From NCBI RefSeq assembly GCF_000347035.1, contig NZ_ANIJ01000022.1:124001-188000 (forward strand): a DNA stretch of 64,000 bases, given 5' to 3'. The stretch is from Leptospira sp. B5-022. Lineage in GTDB: Bacteria; Spirochaetota; Leptospiria; Leptospirales; Leptospiraceae. Positions 17,997 through 27,715 of this stretch are shown in pieces. The notes under the pieces were generated by a model. That model was not told where the DNA came from. It searched no databases and worked only from the letters and a program-made list of their open reading frames with translations. Position numbers and translations under genes: made by a program. How positions within the stretch are numbered: position 1 is the stretch's first letter; each line of letters begins with the position of its first letter.

Positions 17997-20900
17997 ATGC
18001 AGGATTTGTCCACAGACAGGGTTCCTTATGAATTGGGGGAATTGTTGTACGAGGACAGTTTTTCCCAAACGTATAGAGGAAAATTAGGTAGGACTAGAGA
18101 ACCGAAGATCATTCGAATACAAAGACCGGAGGGGAAAGAAACCTCTTCGGTGTATTTTCTGAATGAATTCGAATTGGGGAAATTAGTCAGCGATCCCGGC
18201 ATTCTTAAACCGGAAGATATGTTCGAAAATTCGGACGGTATCTGCCTGGTGTATGAAAATATTCCTTCTAAACTTCTGCACCAAAGTTTGGCAGGATCCA
18301 TTTCTCTAGAAACTTTTTTAGAGATAGCCGTAGCGATCACGGAAAATTTGGCAAGGTTACATTCTTTCGGGATAGTTCATAACCAAATTTCCCCGCGTGC
18401 ATTTTTTTATAATCCGGATAACGGTGAGACCAAACTTGCCTGGTTAGGCGGAGCCTCCCTTCTACTTTCCGAAAAGGGAAGTTATGCACCTCTTAGATAT
18501 ACGTTCGATATTCTACCGTATTGTTCTCCGGAAAATACGGGAAGATTGAACCGTCCGGTCGATTTTAGATCCGACGCATATTCCTTAGGCGCACTATTTT
18601 ATAAGATGATCTCGGGAGCTCCTCCGTTTGAAACGGAAGACCCTTTGGAGATGGTGCATTATCATATCGCAAGATCGCCGGTTTCTCTAGTTAAGAAAAG
18701 AGAGGATGTTCCGGCTGCGATCTCTACCTTGGTGGACAAATTGCTCTCCAAGATGCCGGAAGAAAGATACTTCTCTTTGGAAAATCTGATACATGATCTA
18801 AAGAGTATTAAAGATTCTTTAAGGTCTAAACGTAAGCTCTCTGAATTCGTTCCCGGGGTATATGAAAGAAAGGTGGGTTTTCGGGATTCTCCTAGGATCT
18901 ACGATAGGGACCGGGAAAGAAAAGAGATCGAATCTAGTATAGTGAATGTGACTAACGGAAGAAGGTCCGCAATTTTTATCGGCGGTAAATCAGGGACCGG
19001 AAAAACGGCGTTAGTGGAGGATGCTATCACTTATCTGGATATCTATTCAGTGGTCCTTTTGCGTGGAAAATTCGAAGAAGATAAAAAGGAGATCCCGTAT
19101 TACGCGTTCCGCCAGATTATGGACGATCTTTTAAGAAGGATCCTTCAGAAAAAAGAAGAGGAAATCATTTTATTAAAAAATTATATTAAGGAAACCTTAG
19201 GAGATAATATCGAGATCCTTACCCAATTTTTGCCGGACCTGGGAAAAACTTTAGGAATAGAAATACCGGTAAAAACGCATAAGAGGCAGAAGGACGAAAA
19301 GGTCCTGTTTGCAGTCGCTCTTAAATTTCTGACTCTTTGTTTTGATCGAAAAAATCCCGCTATTATTTTGGTGGATGATCTTCAATGGGCGGATTCGGCT
19401 TCCCTGGCTTTACTAGAATTCATTTTGAACAGTGAAGATTGGGAAGGATTACTTTTTGTTCTCACTAGTCGATCTGAGGATGCGGATTTTTTTCCGAATA
19501 TTACGGTAAAACCAGGACCCTTAGGTTTGGATCTGAGAGAAATACGACTTTCTCCTTTGAATGAACATAGCGTATTTAAATATGTATCCGATAGTATCCA
19601 TGTATCCGCCGAGGATGCGAGTCGACTTGCGGAAGTTCTCGTTTCTAAGACGGGAGGAAATCCTTTATTTTTGCACCAATTCTTGAGATCCCTGTATGAA
19701 GAGGGTTGCCTAAGTTTCGATACGAAAACCGCATATCATATAGTGGACTGGGATCGCCTTTTGCAAAGAGCGGTTACGGATAACGTTTTAGATCTATTTC
19801 TGGATAAAGTGGGGAAACTTCCCGACGAGACCTTGGAAGTCCTGAGAGTAGGGGCCTGTATCGGCGCAAAATTCGATCTGAAAGATATGTACGATTTTTT
19901 TAAGGCTCGGCCAGGTGTTTTGTCTAGGGGAATTCGGGAAGCAGTCCGAGAAGGGATCGTATTTTATAGAGAATCCGGAAATATGTTATTTCCGGCTTTG
20001 CAGTATATTTCCCAAAAAAAGATAGAAGAGTCTGGAATGTATTCCTCTCTATCCGATATCCAATTTCATTTTTCTCATGATAGAATGATCCAAAGTATTT
20101 TGGATGCTACGGACTCTTCCGAAAAAGCAAGGATCCATAATACTCTTGCTAGACTATTGATCGAAAGAGAAAAAAAATCCGGCGGATCTGAGCTGATCTT
20201 AGATATTGCAAATCATCTTCTGCGTTCCAGAGAATTATATACGAACGGACAGGAGAATGAAGACTTCTTCCATTATACGATACTTGCGGGAAATTCTGCC
20301 AAAGCCGGGGCCGCTTACGAATCTTCTTATTCTTTTTTCAGTTTGCTTGCTTCTCAACTCAAAGACTCTTATTGGCAAAAAGACAGAAAGAATGCGATCC
20401 ATATCCTAAAATCTCTTGCGGAATCGGCATATTATTTATCCAGAAGAGAAGAGGCGGAGAAGATCGTATCCGATTTACTTTCCAAACTGCAAAGTCCATC
20501 CGAAAAAGCGGACGTTTACCTAATGCAATTGGAAGTGATGAACGTTTATAACGATCTTGACTCCGCATCCAAAATAGGGATCAAGGCGCTTCAATCGCTC
20601 GGTATAGGTTTCAAGGAAAAGCCGGGTTTTTTAGCGGTGTTCGGTGAAGTATTGAAGATGATCTTTTATAGTAGAGGAAGATCTCCGGAAAAGTTAGTAA
20701 ATGCTAAAGACAGCAAAGATCCGTATAAAACGGAAGCTTTGAATATTTTGGTCAACCTTCTGAATTACGGAAAACATATGGATATGAAGGTTATGGCTTA
20801 TATTTATTTGAAGCTAATCAATCTTACTTTGAAAGAAGGAAATGCTCCTTTCAGCTTTTTCGGTTACGCAGGCTTCGGATCCATATTACTTTCTATCACT

Positions 20901-23264
20901 GGAAATTTCCAACAGTCTATGAGATATTGGACCTTGGCGGAAAAGATATTAAAAAAGTTTAAATCGGATGAACTTTACGGAAGGTTCGTGTTTGGCCGGA
21001 CCATTCTTTTGGATTATTTCATGTATCCATTCCGTTCCATAGTGGATTATACGGAGGAAGCGTTCCATAAATGTATGCAGTATGGGGATTATCTTTGGGC
21101 TGCATTCGCACTTTTCTCCCAAAATACGAACCAGTTATATTCCGCGGAAAATTCCCTTTCGTACCGGGAAAAGATCAGGGAAAATTTAGAAAGGGGATCC
21201 AAATTAAATTACGATATTCTGATGATCCTTTTACATTCTTCCGATTCTTATTTGGATCGTTTAGAAGGAAAATCCACTGAAACCGTGCGGTATAAGGAAA
21301 ATTTGTACACGGACCGTGAATTCGAGTCTCAGGTCCTGGAATCCGCAGGGAACGGAACCGCTAATTCTTGGTATGCGACCCTATTCGGATCTCTTGCATA
21401 TTTATCGGGCTATTATTTGGAGGCGGAAAGAATTTTTAAAAATTACCATTCCGATCTGGAAAAATCCAGGATCATGTTTATTTATTCAGAGTATCGGTTT
21501 TATAGATCCTTAGGTCTTTTAAAGTTGCGTAGAAAAAAGTTAAAATTGAGCGAGAAGTTCTTCTTTAGATATTCATTATATTTATTTAAACTTTGGTCGA
21601 AGATCTATCCGCCTAGTTTTCAATTATTTTATTTTATATTAGGTGGGCTTTACGAGGATTACGCAGGAAGAAAGGAGAATTCTTCCCTGTATTTCGATAT
21701 GGCCATACAACAAGTGGAATCGGAGCCGAACGATTTTAGAAAGGCAGTCGTATACCAACATGTTGCGGAATGGAATATAGAACAGGGTAGGACTTCCTAC
21801 GGAAAATTTTTGATACAAAATGCGGTAAGGCTCTACAGTTCTTGGGGAGCCAAATCAATCGTAAACTTACTTAGGGACGAACATGGAGAGTTGCTTCGTC
21901 CTCAAGGAACTACGAAACGTTCCATGGAAAAAATCCTGGCGGATTCAATTCTTCCCACATCCTTCGATTTGGATCTCAGGACTGTACTCAAGGCCTCTCA
22001 AAGTATTTCGGGAGTTATCGAATTAGGTGAATTACTTAGGCAGTTGATTCGCACAATTATGGAAAATGCCGCGGCAACTCGAGGTTTTTTAATTCTCCCT
22101 CAAAACAAAGAATTGTTTTTGATGGCAGGGTCGGATATAGAAGAACCGGGCTTTTTACCCAAACCAATCTCGCTCGATGAAGCGGGCCATCTTCTTCCTT
22201 TGGAAGTGGTGTATTTTTGTTTCCGTTCCGGACAGAAGGTTTTGATCTCGGATGCGGCAAAAGATTCTTTTTATTCCGTAAATCCTTATATCAAAAGAAG
22301 TAAACCGAAGTCCCTGTTATGTATGCCGATCACAAAACAAGGAAGAACGTTATGTGTTCTTTATTTGGAAAATCGACTTACTGCCGGTATCTTCGACGAA
22401 CATAGATTAGAAATTTTGGAAATACTTTCCGCACAGGCAGCGATTTCACTGGAGAATGCCAAGTTATATGAGGATATCACTCGTATGAATTTCGAGCTGG
22501 AAAGAAAAGTAAACGAAAGAACGGAAGAATTAGCCAAATCCCTTTCGATCATCCGAAAGGATATGTTGTATTCCCAAAAGATCCAAAGAAGTATCCTTCC
22601 GGAACTAAAAAATATCCCGGGCTTAAGATATTCCGTCAATTATCTGCCTATGGACGAGGTAGGAGGGGACTTCTACGATATATGCAGATTAAGTAATGGG
22701 AGATATAGATTATTTTTGGCTGATGCTACCGGTCACGGAGTGCAAGCGGCTTTAGTAACTATGGCAATCAAGGGGGAATACGAAGGACTAAAATCCTCTT
22801 TAGAGAGACCGGGAGAAATACTTTTTGAACTTAATAATTCTATTTTACTTAAATATAAAACTCTCTATTTTACGGGAGCGATCTGCGATGTGGATCTATC
22901 GGAGAAAAAAGTTTATTTTGCATCCGCGGGTCATATATCCCAATTTTTAGTACATTCCTATCAAATAGTAGAGATGCCTAAAACGGGGGCCATCTTAGGT
23001 TTTGTAAAAGATTATCCATATAGAACCGAAGAATATAAGATAGAATCAAGAGATCGGATCTTTCTTTTTTCGGACGGGATCTACGAACAGTTCAATGAAG
23101 ATAAATCGGAATACGGAGAAGAAAGATTTTTGCATTCCATTCGCGCAAATGTTCAGTTCGAACCTCAGGTCCAAGCAGAAAGAATACTTTCCGATCTCCA
23201 AAATTTTATTTCTAAAACCTCTATCCAAGACGATATCACTCTGTTGATCCTGGATATCGATTGA
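17997..23264 (+). CDS. Giant signalling protein: pseudokinase - AAA ATPase - helical repeats - GAF - SpoIIE phosphatase
   Basis: About 1755 aa; a TTG at 17988 is an alternative start three codons upstream. Numbering from that TTG: a kinase-like domain (about 15-280) keeps the fold motifs, but the catalytic HRD is HNQ (131-133) and DFG is LGG (153-155), so it is a pseudokinase. An AAA/NACHT-like ATPase follows, with Walker A GGKSGTGKT (332-340) and Walker B IILVDDLQWAD. A long alpha-helical TPR-like region, a GAF domain (about 1345-1490), a coiled coil, and a C-terminal PP2C/SpoIIE phosphatase come next; the phosphatase has metal ligands in DEVGGDFYD, ADATGHG, FSDGIYE and QDDITL. It resembles the bacterial kinase/ATPase/GAF/histidine-kinase megaproteins, with the output changed to a phosphatase. 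Its target, perhaps an anti-sigma antagonist, is unknown. Confidence 0.88.
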   Translation: MQDLSTDRVPYELGELLYEDSFSQTYRGKLGRTREPKIIRIQRPEGKETSSVYFLNEFELGKLVSDPGILKPEDMFENSDGICLVYENIPSKLLHQSLAGSISLETFLEIAVAITENLARLHSFGIVHNQISPRAFFYNPDNGETKLAWLGGASLLLSEKGSYAPLRYTFDILPYCSPENTGRLNRPVDFRSDAYSLGALFYKMISGAPPFETEDPLEMVHYHIARSPVSLVKKREDVPAAISTLVDKLLSKMPEERYFSLENLIHDLKSIKDSLRSKRKLSEFVPGVYERKVGFRDSPRIYDRDRERKEIESSIVNVTNGRRSAIFIGGKSGTGKTALVEDAITYLDIYSVVLLRGKFEEDKKEIPYYAFRQIMDDLLRRILQKKEEEIILLKNYIKETLGDNIEILTQFLPDLGKTLGIEIPVKTHKRQKDEKVLFAVALKFLTLCFDRKNPAIILVDDLQWADSASLALLEFILNSEDWEGLLFVLTSRSEDADFFPNITVKPGPLGLDLREIRLSPLNEHSVFKYVSDSIHVSAEDASRLAEVLVSKTGGNPLFLHQFLRSLYEEGCLSFDTKTAYHIVDWDRLLQRAVTDNVLDLFLDKVGKLPDETLEVLRVGACIGAKFDLKDMYDFFKARPGVLSRGIREAVREGIVFYRESGNMLFPALQYISQKKIEESGMYSSLSDIQFHFSHDRMIQSILDATDSSEKARIHNTLARLLIEREKKSGGSELILDIANHLLRSRELYTNGQENEDFFHYTILAGNSAKAGAAYESSYSFFSLLASQLKDSYWQKDRKNAIHILKSLAESAYYLSRREEAEKIVSDLLSKLQSPSEKADVYLMQLEVMNVYNDLDSASKIGIKALQSLGIGFKEKPGFLAVFGEVLKMIFYSRGRSPEKLVNAKDSKDPYKTEALNILVNLLNYGKHMDMKVMAYIYLKLINLTLKEGNAPFSFFGYAGFGSILLSITGNFQQSMRYWTLAEKILKKFKSDELYGRFVFGRTILLDYFMYPFRSIVDYTEEAFHKCMQYGDYLWAAFALFSQNTNQLYSAENSLSYREKIRENLERGSKLNYDILMILLHSSDSYLDRLEGKSTETVRYKENLYTDREFESQVLESAGNGTANSWYATLFGSLAYLSGYYLEAERIFKNYHSDLEKSRIMFIYSEYRFYRSLGLLKLRRKKLKLSEKFFFRYSLYLFKLWSKIYPPSFQLFYFILGGLYEDYAGRKENSSLYFDMAIQQVESEPNDFRKAVVYQHVAEWNIEQGRTSYGKFLIQNAVRLYSSWGAKSIVNLLRDEHGELLRPQGTTKRSMEKILADSILPTSFDLDLRTVLKASQSISGVIELGELLRQLIRTIMENAAATRGFLILPQNKELFLMAGSDIEEPGFLPKPISLDEAGHLLPLEVVYFCFRSGQKVLISDAAKDSFYSVNPYIKRSKPKSLLCMPITKQGRTLCVLYLENRLTAGIFDEHRLEILEILSAQAAISLENAKLYEDITRMNFELERKVNERTEELAKSLSIIRKDMLYSQKIQRSILPELKNIPGLRYSVNYLPMDEVGGDFYDICRLSNGRYRLFLADATGHGVQAALVTMAIKGEYEGLKSSLERPGEILFELNNSILLKYKTLYFTGAICDVDLSEKKVYFASAGHISQFLVHSYQIVEMPKTGAILGFVKDYPYRTEEYKIESRDRIFLFSDGIYEQFNEDKSEYGEERFLHSIRANVQFEPQVQAERILSDLQNFISKTSIQDDITLLILDID

Positions 23265-23347
23265 TCCTCTTTGTTATTATCGCTTGCGTTTTCATTCTCT
23301 GAATTTCAGGATCACAATTAATAAGTTTTCTCACAGGACTCTCTGAA

Positions 23348-24766
23348 TTGCTCGGTCTCTTTGTCATTTTATATATTTGTATAACCATTTTAATCGGAGC
23401 ATTTGCCTCCAGATTTGTAAAAAGTTCCCAGGATTATGTGTTAGCCGGAAGAAAACTTCCGCTTGTTCTTGCATCGTCCGCTTTGTTTGCCACTTGGTTC
23501 GGTTCGGAAACACTGATGGGAGCTTCGTCCAAGTTTGTAGACGGAGGGGTCCTAGCGGTGATCGAAGATCCTTTCGGGGCGGCACTTTGTCTTTTTTTAG
23601 TAGGGATATTCTTTGCTAGGCCCTTGTATAGGATGAACATTCTCACTTTCGGAGACTTATACAAAAATCGTTTTGGCCGAAGGGTGGAATTTCTTTCCGC
23701 ACTATTTATGATCCCTTCCTATTTCGGCTGGATTGCGGCTCAATTAGTAGCAATGGGTATTGTCATTCATTCCTTATTCGGATTCGATATGTATGTAGGA
23801 ATATTATTGGCATCCGTTGTCGTATTGATCTACACATATATCGGAGGTATGTGGGCGATTTCCATTACGGATTTCTTACAGACCATTTTGATCATAGTAG
23901 GGCTTTTGGTTTTGGTTTGGGACCTACAAGGAAAGGCCGGTGGATTTCAAACTGTGATAGCGACGGCGAAGCCGGGATTTTTTTCCTTTTTTCCGCCATT
24001 ACAAACGGAAGCAATCCTCGCTTATATTGCAGCTTGGATGACGATAGGGTTAGGCTCTATTCCACAACAGGATATTTTTCAAAGAGTGATGTCTTCTAAG
24101 TCGGAAAAGGTTGCCGTGTATTCCTCTCTGTTGGGCGGGGGATTGTATCTGACCGTCGCATTTTTACCTTTGCTTGCTGGATATTTTGCAAGAAGAGTTT
24201 ATCCTGAGATAGCGGCGGGGGATAATCAAATGATACTTCCTCATGTAGTGTTATTACATTCTACTTTGTTTATTCAGATTCTTTTTTTTGGAGCATTACT
24301 TTCCGCTATCTTAAGTACAGCTTCAGGCGCGATCTTAGCTCCCGCTTCCGTTTTAGGAGAGAATTTGATCCGTCCTACTTTAAAAAATCCTTCCGAGAAA
24401 TTATTATTGAGAGTGATGCGTTTTTCCGTGTTGATAGTGGCATTCGTATCCACAGGAATGGCGCTGAGTGAAACGAATATTTATCAGTTGGTAGCCGATT
24501 CTTCTTCCATAAGTTTGGTTTCCCTTTTTGTTCCATTGGTTGCCGCAATTTTTTGGAAAGATGCGAACGCAACCGGGGCAGTGTATGCTATGTTCTCGGG
24601 GATGATTGTATGGTTGGGCCTGAAATTTTTCGGACCGGAATGGCTGCCTCCGACAATCCCAGCTTTGGGTGTCAGTTTTTTAGGTCAGTTTTTAGGAAGA
24701 TATATTAGGATTTCTTTATTCGAACCCGAACTAAGCGGAAACTCTGTTCCTTCCGGCGGCCTTTGA
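23348..24766 (+). CDS. Sodium:solute symporter (SSS) family transporter
   Basis: 472 aa with about 12-13 hydrophobic helices. Family marks include SSQDYVLAGRKLP near residues 26-38, the FATWFGSETLMGASSKF segment in helix 2, IGGMWAISITDFLQ, and GSIPQQDIFQRVMSSKSEK (about 236-254). Substrate is not readable; relatives carry carboxylates, amino acids or sugars. The start is a TTG at 23348 with AGGA about 9 nt upstream; no ATG fits the N-terminal helix better. The 3' end overlaps the convergent diguanylate cyclase gene by 36 nt. Confidence 0.88.
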   Translation: MLGLFVILYICITILIGAFASRFVKSSQDYVLAGRKLPLVLASSALFATWFGSETLMGASSKFVDGGVLAVIEDPFGAALCLFLVGIFFARPLYRMNILTFGDLYKNRFGRRVEFLSALFMIPSYFGWIAAQLVAMGIVIHSLFGFDMYVGILLASVVVLIYTYIGGMWAISITDFLQTILIIVGLLVLVWDLQGKAGGFQTVIATAKPGFFSFFPPLQTEAILAYIAAWMTIGLGSIPQQDIFQRVMSSKSEKVAVYSSLLGGGLYLTVAFLPLLAGYFARRVYPEIAAGDNQMILPHVVLLHSTLFIQILFFGALLSAILSTASGAILAPASVLGENLIRPTLKNPSEKLLLRVMRFSVLIVAFVSTGMALSETNIYQLVADSSSISLVSLFVPLVAAIFWKDANATGAVYAMFSGMIVWLGLKFFGPEWLPPTIPALGVSFLGQFLGRYIRISLFEPELSGNSVPSGGL

Positions 24767-25846
24767 TTCGTATAATTTCTTATCTGCTGCTTTTAGGAAA
24801 TCTTCCGGAGTCTCGTCATTGTCTCTGGTTGCGACGCCGATACTTACGGTAATCGTCCAAGGGATCTCTTCGAAGGTCTCAGTTTCGATTCTAACGCGGA
24901 TCCTCTCCGCAACGAATTTCGCTCCTTCAATATTCGTGTTGGAAAGTACAACGCAGAATTCTTCTCCCCCGTAACGGGCAGCTACATCACAATCTCTCAC
25001 TAATCCGGATAATAATCTTCCGATTGTAGCTAGTAGTTTGTCTCCCACTTGGTGCCCCAAAGAATCGTTCGCCTTTTTAAAATGGTCCAAATCGAGAAGA
25101 AGTACCGACAAAGGAAAATCATATCTTTTGGATGCGGCTAAAAGGGTATTTAAAGATTCCATTAAATGCCTTCTATTAAAAAGTCCGGTTAAGGAATCCT
25201 TATGAGATAACTCTTTCAGATTTTTATTGGATTCTTCCAGTTGTAATTGTAGAAGGTTACTTTTTAAGCGGGTGCCTTCGACATTGATTGCCGTTCCTAT
25301 ACTTGCTATGGAGAACGCGAAGATGGGGGTTATTACTGAGAAAGTTAATTCCCTTTCTATTATATAAGAATACCCCAACGAAAAGAAAAACAAGTTGATA
25401 AATACAATCGTCAGGTAGGTCACAAAACTTGCCCGAAGAAATAGCGGAAGAAGAAGTAATCCGAAACAAAAAGCGGAATAATCGGAGGTGTGGTACTGGT
25501 CCACTAATGTCGCAAAAGTGGTGGTTAATGTGAGTAGTCCCACGTAGACTATCATTGCTAAATAGGAAAGTTTTTTACCCTTCCCATCATTTAGCGCTAG
25601 GACAGCCAGCATTAAACTTGAGAATAATGCAGAACTTCCAAAGCTCAAACCGTACAAAAATTGGACTTGCCCACCGCTAGGTGTCCCCGGTGAAAGGAAA
25701 TTTTGCGCAAGAAGAAGACAAGACACAATAAGAGCGAAAATACTTAAGATCCTGATCGACTTATCGTTGTCTAGGGTCCGAAGTCTACGGATTTCCCCGG
25801 ATCTAGAATAAGAAAAGTCTTCCGAAAGATATCTTCTGAGTTTCAT
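24731..25846 (-). CDS. Membrane-bound diguanylate cyclase (GGDEF)
   Basis: 371 aa. Six or seven hydrophobic helices (about 30-195) precede a GGDEF domain (about 210-371). The signature is GGEEF in ARYGGEEFCVVL, and RDCD five residues before it is an intact RxxD inhibitory site, so an active enzyme with c-di-GMP feedback is expected. The MASE-like membrane part has no recognised ligand. There is no EAL domain. Its last 12 codons overlap antisense with the symporter 3' end, so the genes could interfere at the RNA level. Confidence 0.92.
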   Translation of the reverse strand: MKLRRYLSEDFSYSRSGEIRRLRTLDNDKSIRILSIFALIVSCLLLAQNFLSPGTPSGGQVQFLYGLSFGSSALFSSLMLAVLALNDGKGKKLSYLAMIVYVGLLTLTTTFATLVDQYHTSDYSAFCFGLLLLPLFLRASFVTYLTIVFINLFFFSLGYSYIIERELTFSVITPIFAFSIASIGTAINVEGTRLKSNLLQLQLEESNKNLKELSHKDSLTGLFNRRHLMESLNTLLAASKRYDFPLSVLLLDLDHFKKANDSLGHQVGDKLLATIGRLLSGLVRDCDVAARYGGEEFCVVLSNTNIEGAKFVAERIRVRIETETFEEIPWTITVSIGVATRDNDETPEDFLKAADKKLYESKAAGRNRVSA

Positions 25847-26157
25847 AGCGGATAATCAGATAGACGGATGAAGATTTAGGTTTATACGCTTTGGAGAACG
25901 GAAGTAAAAAATCCAAGCATTAAAAATCGGAAAAATATTTTCTTAGCTAAGAAAGAAACGAGGGTGCCGATTCGTCATCCAAACTCGCATAAAAAACCTT
26001 GTTTTATAATTTTGGAAATTTCTTGAACTAAGTTCTAGACGATCGTCCAGATCGATATAATGTCCATACTATGTAAGAACAAATTTATATGAGTAGAATG
26101 GGGAACTTCTAAAAATTTATCTCTTTATAACCCTCCTAAAAAAATCTGGTTAAGTAT
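25847..26157. other. 311-nt intergenic region between diguanylate cyclase and MFS gene
   Basis: Divergent spacer. It contains a perfect 16-nt palindrome TTTCTTAGCTAAGAAA (25939-25954) and, closer to the MFS gene, the TetR-type dyad and TATAAT listed separately. No ORF is supportable. Confidence 0.5.
26035..26061 (+). promoter_or_regulatory. TetR-type operator dyad with TATAAT -10 for the MFS gene
   Basis: CTAGACGATCGTCCAG (26035-26050) is a 16-nt dyad with one mismatch, of the TAGAC-N4-GTCTA form common for TetR-family repressors. TATAAT follows at 26056-26061, about 96 nt before the MFS start. The dyad would overlap the -35 region (TTCTAG at 17-nt spacing is a poor -35). No TetR gene is in the neighbourhood, so the regulator would act from elsewhere. 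Confidence 0.45.
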
Positions 26158-27378
26158 ATGGAATCCGTAGCTTCAGTTCCTCGGAAAAAAATAGTTCGTC
26201 ATGAATTATTCCTGATCCTGCTTCTTGCGAGTATTCAGTTCACGAATATCATGGATTTTATGATCATGTTCCCGCTTCAGGATTATTTTCTGAAGCAGTT
26301 CCAGATCGATACTGCAATGTTTTCTTTCGTTCTTTCTTCCTATTCTTTTGCCGCTGCAATTGCCGCATTAATTGGAGCTAACTTTATAGATCGTTTTAAT
26401 CGTAAATCCGCCGCTATCTTTTTATATATAGGTTTTTTGGTAGGAACTGCGCTTTGTGCGATTGCAAATACGTATTCTTTCCTTCTTTTTGCAAGGATCA
26501 CTGCCGGGATTTTCGGGGGAATGATCAGCGGAGTTATTCTTTCTATAATAGGTGACGTTTTTCCGATTGAAAAGAGAGGGAAGGCAATGGGCGGGGTAAT
26601 GGGAGCTTTCTCGGCAGCCTCGGTTTTAGGAGTTCCTTCGGGTATCCGAATTGCCATGAGTTCCGGTTGGAATTATACATTTGCGTTTATCGTGGTCCTC
26701 GGCCTTCCGATCTTAGTTCTGGCCATTTTATATTTACCTAGCCTTCCTTCTAAAATGGAAAAGCAGAAGATGGCGGATTTCAGCCAGCTGATCAATGTAC
26801 TTTCGAAAAGGGATCATTTGGTGGCACTGGCGTTTTTTATGAGTGTGATCTTGGGAGGATTTACTGTCGTAACTTCGATAGCCGTTTTTATGGAAAGGAA
26901 TATGGGCTTTTCCAAAACTCAAGTCAGCCATATCTACGAGATCGGAGGGATCTGTACTTTCGTTTCTTCTTGGATTGTAGGATTTCTGTCTGATAAATTT
27001 GGAAAACATAAGATCTTTCTGATCCTTGTGCTTCTCGCCTTGTTACCTATTCTTGCAATTACCCATTTGCCTAAGGATTTGCCGGTGTACATGGCCCTCG
27101 GAGTTACGACAGTTTTTATGGTCTTAGTATCCGGTCGGGTGATTCCCTCTATGGCGATGTTAACTTCTGCCATCCGCCCGGAAGTGAGGGGAAGTTTCAT
27201 GTCTGTGAATTCCAGTTTACAAAGTGTGGCCACAGGTATCGGAGCACTTCTCGCGGGTGCAATCCTGATTCAGTTGCCAAATGGAACTTTCGAAAGATTT
27301 GATGTAGTCGGCTACTTTGCGGTCGGTTTTAATCTTCTCGCTCTCTATCTTTCCAGAAAGGTGAAAATAGTTTCCTAA
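26158..27378 (+). CDS. MFS transporter, drug-efflux type (DHA1-like)
   Basis: 406 aa, 12 predicted helices. Hallmarks: MDFMIMFPLQDYF in helix 1, the loop 2-3 motif as GANFIDRFNRKSA, ARITAGIFGGMISGVILSIIGDVFP in helices 4-5, and a second-half loop FLSDKFGKH. Size and motifs fit drug:H+ antiporters of the DHA1 family (AraJ/YdhP-like). Substrate unknown. The upstream TetR-type dyad suggests induction by the exported compound. The ribosome site before the ATG is weak. Confidence 0.87.
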   Translation: MESVASVPRKKIVRHELFLILLLASIQFTNIMDFMIMFPLQDYFLKQFQIDTAMFSFVLSSYSFAAAIAALIGANFIDRFNRKSAAIFLYIGFLVGTALCAIANTYSFLLFARITAGIFGGMISGVILSIIGDVFPIEKRGKAMGGVMGAFSAASVLGVPSGIRIAMSSGWNYTFAFIVVLGLPILVLAILYLPSLPSKMEKQKMADFSQLINVLSKRDHLVALAFFMSVILGGFTVVTSIAVFMERNMGFSKTQVSHIYEIGGICTFVSSWIVGFLSDKFGKHKIFLILVLLALLPILAITHLPKDLPVYMALGVTTVFMVLVSGRVIPSMAMLTSAIRPEVRGSFMSVNSSLQSVATGIGALLAGAILIQLPNGTFERFDVVGYFAVGFNLLALYLSRKVKIVS

Positions 27379-27430
27379 GTTGCGCTTTGGAAACATGTTT
27401 CTGAAATCCCTAAAAAAATGCGGACATTTC

Positions 27431-27680
27431 TTGACTTTTTAATGTGACAGAATACTGTCTGGCCACACGTTAAAGGAGGTGGTTTAGTTGAGTAGCGACA
27501 GTTGCAGCAAGAAAATGACCTGTGAGGTGGCTGAGCAATAGCCCAGGCCCCTGCAAAAGGACCTCTTGGACCTATTGCAATACCATCAGACCACTGGCCT
27601 TTCTGAGTTCCGAGAATTGGTCACTTTCGGGCATTTAGCGTAGCTAGACGCAGACACTCAGAAGGTTTTAATTTCTTCCT
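27431..27680 (+). other. Short transcription unit: dyad, perfect Shine-Dalgarno, amber-split small ORF, hairpin end
   Basis: TTGACT (27431-27436) precedes a dyad GACAG-N4-CTGTC (27446-27459) that covers a weak -10 (TACTGT, 27453-27458). A perfect AGGAGG (27474-27479) lies 8 nt before TTG (27488). That TTG opens a 17-codon frame, MSSDSCSKKMTCEVAEQ, ending in TAG at 27539. The same frame then stays open for 33 more codons (starting PRPLQKDLLDLL) to TAG at 27641. A stem TTCTGAGT/ACTCAGAA (27601-27608 with 27655-27662) followed by GGTTTTAATTTC could end the transcript. Local GC is higher than in the flanks and several internal stems can form (GCAATAG/CTATTGC), so a structured RNA is an equally good reading. 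I recognise no Rfam family. Confidence 0.35.
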
Positions 27681-27715
27681 TTTACGATATTGTAGAACTT
27701 GGGGAATTCCCGAGA

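Noticed and set aside
16117..23264. A single biosynthetic cluster spanning the MpaB operon and the giant signalling protein
   Set aside because: Promoter-sized gap and unrelated domain content; no evidence ties the phosphatase megaprotein to the oxygenase pair.
27460..27670. Known ncRNA families (6S, tmRNA, RNase P, SRP, cobalamin riboswitch)
   Set aside because: None of the consensus core sequences I know for these RNAs is present; kept only as an unassigned structured region or split ORF.
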